Source of the DNA: an uncultured bacterium | GTDB taxonomy: Bacteria; Actinomycetota; Coriobacteriia; Coriobacteriales; Coriobacteriaceae | Direction of reading: 5' to 3' | Assembly (NCBI GenBank): GCA_905215765.1 | Contig: CAJMRP010000034.1 | Coordinates: 1 to 17,932 of the forward strand | Length of the DNA stretch: 17,932 bases | Shown here: positions 7,407 to 13,555 of the stretch, in pieces | Layout: the number at the start of each line of letters is the position of its first letter | How positions within the stretch are numbered: the stretch's first letter is position 1 | Program-made: the position numbers and the translations under genes | The notes under the pieces: model-generated | Database searches by the model: none | What the model was told of the DNA's origin: nothing | The model's input: only the letters and a program-made list of their open reading frames with translations

Positions 7407-9920
7407 CTATTTCGTCTTGCCGGTAATGAGCGTCTTAAGGCCTAGGCCGATCAGGCCCAGTCCCATGCGCACGCGACCGGGGCGATGGCGCTCGATGGCC
7501 TTGGTCTTGCCGGCGGGCTTATCGCGACGGGCGCTCGTCTCGGGTGCGGGCTTGGTGACCTGCGGCTCGGGCTGAGGCGCAGGTGCAGGCTCGGGCTCAA
7601 TGACGGTTGCCTGGACCTTCTGAACCTCGGGCGCTTTCTCCACGGCGGGCTCTGCGGCAGCCACGGGTTCATTCACTGGGGGAGCGGCAACTGCTTCCGG
7701 CTCGACAGTGGGCTCGACAACTGCCTCGCGCTCAACCTCGGCCTGAATAGCCTCTTCGGCCACACGTTCCTTCTCACGCGCGCGCTGCTGCGCGGCGGCC
7801 TCGGCGTTGCGATAGGCACGCTCCAGCAGGGCTTCCTGCGAGTTGAAGGGTTTCTCACCCTCTGCACGCTCCACGGGGACCCAGGTACCGTCGCTCGTGA
7901 GGCTGCGGGCCTTCACATTGTCGCGCAGCTGCATGCTCATGTACTTATGGACCAGGGCACGGCAGGTGGGGTCGAGCACGGGGAAGGCGATCTCCACGCG
8001 GTGCTCGGTGTTGCGCGTCATCATGTCGGCCGAGCTCAGATAGATCATGTCCGAGTCCACGCCAAAGGCGTAAACGCGCGCATGCTCCAAAAAGCGTCCG
8101 ACGATAGAACGGACATGCACATTCTCGGTCTTGCCCGGAACGCCCGGCTTGAGGCACGAGATGCCGCGGATGATCATGTCCACGCGAACTCCTGCGCACG
8201 ATGCCTCAGCGATCTTGTCGATGACCTCGCGGTCGGTGAGCGAGTTGAGCTTAAAGAACACACGGGCGGGCTCGCCAACGAGGGCGCGCTGGATCTCGCG
8301 ATCCAGGCCGCGCATGATGAGCGGCTTGAGGCCGACCGGCGCCACGCCCAGGAAGCGGTAGTCGCCGCGCAGGTTGCCCAGCGACAGGTTGCGGAAGAAC
8401 AGGTTGGCGTCCTCGCCGATGCCGGGATGGGCGGTCATGAGCATAAAGTCGCTGTAGAGCTTGGCCGTCTTCTCGTTAAAGTTGCCGGTGCCCAACAGTG
8501 TCAGGCGTGTAAGCGCCATGCCCTCGCGATAGGTGAGCTGGCAGATCTTGGAGTGGCACTTAAAGCCCTCGGAGCCGTAGATAACGGTGCAGCCGGCCTC
8601 TTCCAAGCGCTCGGCCCACTCGATGTTGTTCTGCTCATCGAAGCGGGCGCGGAGCTCCATGAGCACCGTGACCTCTTTGCCGTTTTCGGCGGCATCGATC
8701 AGCGACTCGCACAGGCGGCTCTGCTTGGCCACGCGGTAGAGCGTGATACGCAGCGAGATGCACTCGGGGTCGTAGGCGGCCTCGTGCACCAGATCCAGGA
8801 ACGGGTTCATGGCCTCGTAAGGGTAAAAGAGCAGCTTGTCGTGCTGAAGTACCTGCTCGCGGATAGAGCGGGTCATATCGATGGTGGGGTTGGGCTGCGG
8901 CTTAAACGGCGTAAAGAGCAGCTCGTTGCGCAGGTGCTCGGGAATCTTGCCCTCAATGCCAAAGACATAGCCCAGGTTGAGCGGGATATCGCAGGTAAAG
9001 ACCGAGCGACGCGAGAGCTCGAGCGCCTTGCGGATAGTCTTGAGCGTTGGCTTTTCGAGCGAGCCCGATACGGCGAGCACCACCGGCTGCAGGCGCAAGC
9101 GTTTCTTGAGGATGCGCTTCATGTGCTGGCGGTAATCCTCTTCCTCCTCGACGCCCTCGCCGTCCGGGTCGATATCGGCATTGCGGGTGACGCGGATCAG
9201 CGCGCGATCCAGCGGCTTATAGGAGCCAAAGCAGCTGTCCAGGCAGGCGAGGATGACGTCCTCGAGCAGAATGTAGGAGTAGGTGCCGGTGGGCGAGGGG
9301 ATCTCGACCACGCGGTTCATCGAGGCGGGAATCTCGATCAGGCCCAGCAGGCTCTCCTCGTCGGTGACGCCGTCCAGGCCGCACGCCAGGTAGAGCGCGC
9401 CGTTGCGCAGGTTGGGGAAGGGGTGGCGCGGGTCGATCACCAGCGGTGAGATGACCGGCGATACGTAGGCCTGGAAGTAGCGGGTTACAAAGGTGCGCTC
9501 CTCGGGCGTAAGCGAATCGATGCGGGCGCGGTGAACGCCCAAGGTATCGAGCTTGCCCTCGATGTTCTTAAAGATGGACTCCCAACGGGTAAGGAGCCCG
9601 GGCAGCTCTGCCATGACAGCATCGACCTGTTCGGAGGCGGTCATATTGCTCTTGTTGTCGACAGGTTGCTTTTTGAGCTCGGCCAAGTCGGACAGGCCAC
9701 CCACGCGCACCATGAGGAACTCATCGAGGTTGGACTCGAAGATCGAGACGAACTTAAGGCGCTCGAACAGCGGCACGGACTCATCAAAAGCCTCGTCGAG
9801 CACGCGGTTGTCAAAGCGTAGCCAGCTGAGCTCTCGGTTCTGCGTGTACGAGAAGTCGCGCGGCGGTTTGCGCAGCTTTGCGGCGGCTTGCTTTTTTTCG
9901 ATTTTGCTCGGCATATGCAT
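7407..9920 (-). CDS. ppk1: Polyphosphate kinase 1 with an extended Glu/Pro/Ala-rich tail
   Basis: Reversibly polymerises the gamma-phosphate of ATP into polyphosphate. The N-terminal NRELSWLRFDNRVLDEA (28-44) and FESNLDEFLMVRVGG (61-75) are typical of PPK1. The autophosphorylation His is H456 in GFKCHSKICQLTYREG, and the second conserved His is H613 in RFLEHARVYAFG. RITLYRVAKQSR and LLGTGNFNEKTAKLYSDF are PLD-like core segments. The family usually ends near residue 690-700. Here about 130 more residues follow: a charged probable coiled coil (about 697-735), a low-complexity E/P/A/V stretch (about 735-795) and a basic end containing GLGLIGLGLKTLITGKTK. ATG 9920 or the in-frame ATG 9914 could be used. 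It is a single gene between two non-coding gaps. Confidence 0.95.
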   Translation of the reverse strand: MHMPSKIEKKQAAAKLRKPPRDFSYTQNRELSWLRFDNRVLDEAFDESVPLFERLKFVSIFESNLDEFLMVRVGGLSDLAELKKQPVDNKSNMTASEQVDAVMAELPGLLTRWESIFKNIEGKLDTLGVHRARIDSLTPEERTFVTRYFQAYVSPVISPLVIDPRHPFPNLRNGALYLACGLDGVTDEESLLGLIEIPASMNRVVEIPSPTGTYSYILLEDVILACLDSCFGSYKPLDRALIRVTRNADIDPDGEGVEEEEDYRQHMKRILKKRLRLQPVVLAVSGSLEKPTLKTIRKALELSRRSVFTCDIPLNLGYVFGIEGKIPEHLRNELLFTPFKPQPNPTIDMTRSIREQVLQHDKLLFYPYEAMNPFLDLVHEAAYDPECISLRITLYRVAKQSRLCESLIDAAENGKEVTVLMELRARFDEQNNIEWAERLEEAGCTVIYGSEGFKCHSKICQLTYREGMALTRLTLLGTGNFNEKTAKLYSDFMLMTAHPGIGEDANLFFRNLSLGNLRGDYRFLGVAPVGLKPLIMRGLDREIQRALVGEPARVFFKLNSLTDREVIDKIAEASCAGVRVDMIIRGISCLKPGVPGKTENVHVRSIVGRFLEHARVYAFGVDSDMIYLSSADMMTRNTEHRVEIAFPVLDPTCRALVHKYMSMQLRDNVKARSLTSDGTWVPVERAEGEKPFNSQEALLERAYRNAEAAAQQRAREKERVAEEAIQAEVEREAVVEPTVEPEAVAAPPVNEPVAAAEPAVEKAPEVQKVQATVIEPEPAPAPQPEPQVTKPAPETSARRDKPAGKTKAIERHRPGRVRMGLGLIGLGLKTLITGKTK

Positions 9921-9949
9921 CTGTCCGTTCAGTCCCCGCAGGGGACGGT

Positions 9950-9977
9950 AGCCTAACCCTATTCACTATTGTCTCAA
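9950..9977 (-). promoter_or_regulatory. Candidate ppk promoter
   Basis: Minus strand TTGAGA (9977-9972), a 16-base spacer and TAGGCT (9955-9950) fit the actinobacterial TTGACA / TANNNT pattern, 30 bases before the start. A GTCCCC-GCA-GGGGAC hairpin (9932-9946) lies at the predicted transcription start. Consensus match only. Confidence 0.35.
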
Positions 9978-10323
9978 TTTAGTCGACTTGTGGCACGGAC
10001 GTATTGTGCGAACGGTATCTTAACCTACTTCTTACGCCGTCAAGGCATGCAACTAACTGCCCGACTCGTTTTGAAAACAATCTATATCCATACTCAATTG
10101 GTGAGGATGTATGAATAAGAATGATTGCGAGCTGAATATAATCGAATTCAAATTGAATCATGGACAGACGATATATATATGCAGAAAACCGTTTTAGCTA
10201 TGCAATTCCTAAACATGAAATTATTTGTGCAATCTTGCTCAATTCCTTAGAAAAAATAACGTTTACCTTTGAAAACCTGCTTTAGAAAACTGAAGTGCAT
10301 CATGGGGGAATCATATGCGATAT
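9978..10323. other. AT-rich non-coding gap upstream of arcA1
   Basis: The 552-base ppk-arcA1 gap is much more AT-rich than the genes around it. No convincing gene is seen. It contains an inverted LytTR-like half-site ACCGTTCGC (minus strand, 10018-10010), several TGAAT/ATTCA motifs between 10111 and 10160 that resemble ArgR boxes, and a 28-codon open frame (10111-10197) preceded by GTGAGGA, too short to call as a gene. Confidence 0.6.
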
Positions 10324-10353
10324 ACCGTTCATCGCACTTTGCTGACCGTTCGG
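10324..10353 (+). promoter_or_regulatory. LytTR-type tandem binding site upstream of arcA1
   Basis: ACCGTTCAT (10324-10332) and ACCGTTCGG (10345-10353) are direct repeats with an exact 21-base period (9 + 12 spacer). Both match all nine positions of the published LytTR consensus [TA][AC][CA]GTTN[AG][TG], the layout used by AgrA/AlgR-type response regulators; CCGTTC is also the core of AlgR sites. They lie just upstream of the arcA1 -35 region, where an activator would bind. The same pair recurs before arcA2. Regulator identity is inferred. Confidence 0.6.
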
Positions 10354-10360
10354 GGGCGAG

Positions 10361-10390
10361 GTGGAATTGCGGGTGGTTTTTGGATATAAC
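10361..10390 (+). promoter_or_regulatory. arcA1 promoter
   Basis: GTGGAA (10361-10366), an 18-base spacer and TATAAC (10385-10390). The same two boxes and the same spacer length occur before arcA2, although the spacer sequence has diverged outside TTTTGGA. The poor -35 (3 of 6 to TTGACA) suits activator-dependent transcription. Predicted start is near 10397, giving a leader of about 75 bases. Confidence 0.6.
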
Positions 10391-10417
10391 TAGAGCTGTC
10401 AGCAAGCAGCGTCCCAT

Positions 10418-10467
10418 ACGGAGGGGCGCTGATACATTCGGCCAGTAAGGCCCGAAAGAAAGGTAGG
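10418..10467 (+). promoter_or_regulatory. Conserved arcA1 leader: ACGGAGGGGCGCT block, hairpin and ribosome binding site
   Basis: ACGGAGGGGCGCT (10418-10430) is identical in both arcA leaders. A hairpin TTCGGCC (10437-10443) / GGCCCGAA (10449-10456) with one bulged C follows, then the ribosome binding site GGTAGGAGG. The arcA2 leader forms the same hairpin from partly different bases, so structure is kept while sequence drifts. It may modulate translation or mRNA stability. Confidence 0.5.
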
Positions 10468-11715
10468 AGGCCATGACGAAAGGTCTGCACGTGCCTTCCG
10501 AGATCGGCAAGCTCAGGAAGGTCTGCCTGCACCGTCCCGGCGACGAGCTCCTCAACCTGCCGCCCGACGAGCTCGAGCGACTCCTGTTCGACGACGTCCC
10601 GTTCCTGGAGGTCGCACAGCAGGAGCACGACACCTTCGCCCAGATCCTGAGGGACCAGGGCGTGGAGGTCCTCTACCTCGAGAACCTCGTCGCCGAGGTG
10701 TTCGACCAGGTCCCCGGCGCCCGCGCCGAGTTCACCGACCAGTACATCGCCGAGGCAGGCATCCGCGGCCAGCACATGCCGCAGATCGTCCGCGAGAAGC
10801 TGGACTCCATCGAGGACAACCTCGAGTTCGTCAAGAAGACCATGGCCGGCATGACCAAGGCCGAGATCGACCTGCCCCTCACGGCGTCCACGACCCTCGA
10901 CTCCCTGGTCAACTCCGAGTCCGAGTCCGACCTGATCATCGACCCGATGCCCAACCTCTACTTCACCCGCGACCCGTTCGCGGTCGTCGGCGAGGGCGTC
11001 AACCTCAACCGCATGTACTCGGTCACCCGCAACCGCGAGACCCTGTACGGCAAGTACGTCTTCAAGTACCACCCCGACTACAAGGACGTCTCCCTGTACT
11101 TCCGCCGCGACTGCCAGTTCCACACCGAGGGCGGCGACGTGCTGAACATCAACGAGAAGACCCTCGCCGTCGGCATCTCCCAGCGCACCCAGGCCGCCGC
11201 TATCGACGTCATGGCCCAGAACATCTTCTGGAACTCCGACTCCAAGGTCGAGCGCATCCTGGCCTTCGACATCCCGGTCTCGCGCGCCTTCATGCACCTC
11301 GACACGGTCTTCACCCAGATCGACGTCGATAAGTTCACGATCCACCCCGCCATCATGGGCACCCTGCGCGTCTACGAGCTGACCGCCGGCAAGAACCCGG
11401 GCGACGTGAACATCCGCCTGATCGAGGACACCCTCGAGCACGTCCTGGAGGACGCCACCGGCGTCGACCAGGTCAAGCTGATCCCCTGCGGCGGCGGCGA
11501 CCCGATCGCGGCCTCCCGCGAGCAGTGGAACGACGGCTCCAACACCCTGTGCGTCGAGCCCGGCAAGATCTGCGTCTACGCCCGCAACACCGTCACCAAC
11601 GACGTGCTGTACAAGGAGGGCCTGGACCTTCTCGTCGTGCCCTCCGCCGAGCTCTCCCGCGGCCGCGGCGGCCCGCGCTGCATGAGCATGCCCTTCTGGC
11701 GCGAGGACCTCTAAG
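10449..11715 (+). repeat. Direct repeat copy 1 (arcA1 unit), identical to 13537-14803
   Basis: This 1267-base block has the same sequence at a constant offset of 3088. Identity starts 24 bases before the arcA start codon and ends one base after the stop; the bases immediately outside differ. Identity was judged by eye and by identical translations in sense and antisense frames. Confidence 0.9.
10473..11714 (+). CDS. arcA: Arginine deiminase, copy 1
   Basis: Cytoplasmic enzyme that hydrolyses L-arginine to L-citrulline and ammonia, first step of the arginine deiminase pathway; the ammonia also counters acid. The 413-residue protein shows all active-site segments of the family: FTRDPF with Asp167, HTEGGD with Glu219 and Asp222, FMHLD with His275 and Asp277, and the nucleophile Cys403 in GGPRCMSMPFWREDL. 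Length is normal. Codons are almost entirely C- or G-ending, as in highly expressed genes, unlike the neighbouring arcT-like gene. The start is set by GGTAGGAGG eight bases upstream. It has its own promoter, tandem LytTR-like site and hairpin leader. The gene is identical to the copy at 13561-14802. Confidence 0.97.
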   Translation: MTKGLHVPSEIGKLRKVCLHRPGDELLNLPPDELERLLFDDVPFLEVAQQEHDTFAQILRDQGVEVLYLENLVAEVFDQVPGARAEFTDQYIAEAGIRGQHMPQIVREKLDSIEDNLEFVKKTMAGMTKAEIDLPLTASTTLDSLVNSESESDLIIDPMPNLYFTRDPFAVVGEGVNLNRMYSVTRNRETLYGKYVFKYHPDYKDVSLYFRRDCQFHTEGGDVLNINEKTLAVGISQRTQAAAIDVMAQNIFWNSDSKVERILAFDIPVSRAFMHLDTVFTQIDVDKFTIHPAIMGTLRVYELTAGKNPGDVNIRLIEDTLEHVLEDATGVDQVKLIPCGGGDPIAASREQWNDGSNTLCVEPGKICVYARNTVTNDVLYKEGLDLLVVPSAELSRGRGGPRCMSMPFWREDL

Positions 11716-11747
11716 GTCTTCAAGGACCCGTACAGGTCTTAATACAT

Positions 11748-11808
11748 ACATCTAGCTGCCATTAGATGTCTCCCATTGGGGCGGTGCGGATATTCGCACC
11801 GCCCCAAT
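11748..11808 (+). terminator. Tandem hairpins after arcA1
   Basis: ACATCTA (11748-11754) / TAGATGT (11763-11769) is followed by a strong 14-bp perfect stem, 11775-11788 with 11795-11808 (ATTGGGGCGGTGCG, loop GATATT). Only CTTGT follows, a weak U-run, so termination may be partial and allow read-through into the arcT-like gene, for which no clear separate promoter is visible. Confidence 0.6.
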
Positions 11809-11863
11809 CTTGTATGAGGAACGTCAACACGAATGGATGACTGCTTTTGTAAGGAGCATGGCC

Positions 11864-12988
11864 ATGGACATCAAGACGATTGGCGTTGAGGAGTGGCTTA
11901 ACGTTTGGGAGAAGAGCGCCACGTGGGATATCGCCCAGTCGACGATTTCGTCGCTTACCATGGGCGAGTTGCGCGCGCTCGATGAGCAGGACGGCGCCAC
12001 ATTCTATGAACGCCTGGACCGCGAGAAGATGAACTACGGCTGGATCGAGGGTTCGCCCGACTTTAAGGCCGAGGTCGCCAAACTGTATCGCCGCGAGGTC
12101 AATCCCGACCACATCCTGCAGACCAACGGCTGCACGGGTGCGAACCTCAATGCCATCATGGCCGTGGTCGAGCCCGGGGACCATGTGATTGCCGAGTGGC
12201 CCACCTATGCACCGCTCTACGAGATTCCGCGCACGCTGGGCGCCGAAGTCGAGTACTGGGAGCTTCGCGAGGAACTCGGCTGGAAGCCCGATATCGAGGA
12301 GCTCAAGCGCTCGGTGCGCCCCAACACGAAGCTCATCTGCATCAATAACGCATCGTACCCCATCGGTGCGGTGCTTGATGCCGATGCACTCGGCCAGATC
12401 GCCGAGATCGCCCGTTCGGTTGGCGCCTATGTGCTGTGCGACGAGGTGTACCTGCCGCTTGAGAACACCGAGGACTTTTTGTCGATGGCCGATGTGTACG
12501 AGAGGGCCATTGTCACCAACTCGGTGTCCAAGACCTATTCGACGCCTGCGGCCCGCGTGGGCTGGGTTGTGGCAGACGAAGAGGCATCTAACCGCATTCG
12601 CACGTACCGCGACTACACCATGATTTGCGGCGGCGTGTTCAACGACGCCCTGGCGACCTATGTGCTCAAGCACAAGGACAAGATCCTCGAGCGCAACCGC
12701 AGGATCGTGTTTGGAAACCGCGATATCGCGCAGGCTTGGATTGATACGCAGCATCGCGTTTCCTGGACGGCCCCGCAGGGCGTGTCGACCTCGTTTATCA
12801 AGCTTGATATTCCCGAGGACGACGAGGAGTTCTGCAAGCGCCTGCTGGCCGAGAGGGGAGTGCTGTTGGTTCCCGGTAGCCGCTTTGAGCTTCCCTGCGG
12901 CGCACGCCTGGGCTACTGCGCGAGCGAGGACGTTCTGCGCGAGGGTCTGAGGCTTCTGGGCGAGGCGCTGGCGGAGTTCGATCGCTAG
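11864..12988 (+). CDS. arcT: ArcT-like PLP-dependent aminotransferase (class I/II)
   Basis: Fold-type I PLP enzyme of unknown substrate. Putative transaminases named ArcT occur in arc clusters of lactic acid bacteria (for example Lactobacillus sakei), and the position here supports the same assignment. With the start at 11864 it has 374 residues: QTNGCTGANLNAIMAVVEPGD (86-106), NNASYPIGAV (161-170) where most class I enzymes have a NNPTG-like loop, LCDEVY with Asp193 and Tyr196, the PLP lysine K223 in NSVSKTYSTPAARVGW, and a carboxylate-binding Arg near 348 (ARLGY). AAGGAG (11851-11856) is seven bases before 11864 but only one before the ATG at 11858, so I prefer 11864. Codon use is less biased than in arcA. 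It ends at a strong terminator. Confidence 0.88.
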   Translation: MDIKTIGVEEWLNVWEKSATWDIAQSTISSLTMGELRALDEQDGATFYERLDREKMNYGWIEGSPDFKAEVAKLYRREVNPDHILQTNGCTGANLNAIMAVVEPGDHVIAEWPTYAPLYEIPRTLGAEVEYWELREELGWKPDIEELKRSVRPNTKLICINNASYPIGAVLDADALGQIAEIARSVGAYVLCDEVYLPLENTEDFLSMADVYERAIVTNSVSKTYSTPAARVGWVVADEEASNRIRTYRDYTMICGGVFNDALATYVLKHKDKILERNRRIVFGNRDIAQAWIDTQHRVSWTAPQGVSTSFIKLDIPEDDEEFCKRLLAERGVLLVPGSRFELPCGARLGYCASEDVLREGLRLLGEALAEFDR

Positions 12989-13036
12989 GATTCCGACGGC
13001 TCTCAAAGCCGCTCAAATCTGCCTACGATTATCGAT

Positions 13037-13075
13037 AACAGTCCCGTTTCCCATGAGGGGAGCGGGACTGTTTTT
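13037..13075 (+). terminator. Intrinsic terminator of the arcT-like gene
   Basis: A 16-bp stem (13037-13052 with 13057-13072, including G-U pairs) with loop ATGA runs into five T's, 48 bases after the stop. This separates arcT transcription from arcA2, so arcA2 needs its own promoter. Confidence 0.85.
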
Positions 13076-13411
13076 CTATACCGAGAAGTCAAGTTGTTAC
13101 AAATGAGGCCGTAAGGCGAGCCGGTATCCGCTGGGCCTTATACTGAGCTTCCGGTGAACGGTATCCAGCGTCTGGTAAACGGTAATCTGTTTGCCAAAAA
13201 TGAATAGGACGAACTTCTTTCTGAATAAAAATCAAAATGGTTGAGACACAGCGAGAATTGCGAATTCTATTCATATCGTTGCACGAAATATGCAATTTGA
13301 GGGTGGTTTAACAAAGATTAGTTTCAATTGATTTTTCGGTTAATAAGGCGTTTAAGCACGTAAATACACTTTATTAAATCAAAGTGTGCCATGCGTGAAG
13401 TATATGTGTAT
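13076..13411. other. AT-rich non-coding gap upstream of arcA2
   Basis: No gene is seen in the rest of the 572-base gap. It holds a reversed tandem LytTR-like site (13154-13183), TGAATAAAAAT (13222-13232), which matches the core of the Bacillus ArgR/AhrC box, and the inverted repeat AGAATT-GCG-AATTCT (13254-13268). Base composition is much more AT-rich than in the adjacent genes. Confidence 0.6.
13154..13183 (-). promoter_or_regulatory. Second, reversed LytTR-type tandem site
   Basis: On the minus strand ACCGTTTAC (13183-13175) and ACCGTTCAC (13162-13154) are direct repeats with an exact 21-base period. Each matches eight of nine positions of the LytTR consensus. No minus-strand gene follows, so it may act as a distal or looping site for arcA2. 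Confidence 0.5.
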
Positions 13412-13441
13412 GCCGTTCACCCCTCATATAAAACCGTTCGG
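13412..13441 (+). promoter_or_regulatory. LytTR-type tandem binding site upstream of arcA2
   Basis: GCCGTTCAC (13412-13420, 7/9 to consensus) and ACCGTTCGG (13433-13441, 9/9) repeat with a 21-base period, at the same distance from the promoter as in arcA1. The 12-base spacer between the repeats has diverged from arcA1 while the repeats are kept. Confidence 0.6.
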
Positions 13442-13448
13442 GGGCGAG

Positions 13449-13478
13449 GTGGAAGTATGAACTGATTTTGGATATAAA
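13449..13478 (+). promoter_or_regulatory. arcA2 promoter
   Basis: GTGGAA (13449-13454), an 18-base spacer and TATAAA (13473-13478). Box sequences and spacing match the arcA1 promoter; GTCAGCAA follows at the expected transcription start in both. Confidence 0.6.
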
Positions 13479-13503
13479 TATGTCGTCAGCAATAACGCCT
13501 CAC

Positions 13504-13555
13504 ACGGAGGGGCGCTAACGAATCGGCCCTGACAGGGGCCCGAAAGAAAGGTAGG
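13504..13555 (+). promoter_or_regulatory. Conserved arcA2 leader hairpin and ribosome binding site
   Basis: ACGGAGGGGCGCT (13504-13516), then TCGGCCC (13523-13529) / GGGCCCGA (13536-13543) with one bulged C, then GGTAGGAGG. The stem is one C-G pair longer than in arcA1 and its loop differs (TGACAG), but position and shape are the same. Confidence 0.5.

Noticed and set aside
7485..9449. A 654-codon plus-strand open frame antisense to ppk
   Set aside because: It mirrors the GC-rich ppk gene; composition is Leu/Gly/Ala/Val-rich with no family resemblance, while the ppk frame has all catalytic motifs.
13200..13244. A 14-codon frame in the arcA2 upstream gap
   Set aside because: No ribosome binding site, very short, and no counterpart in the arcA1 gap.
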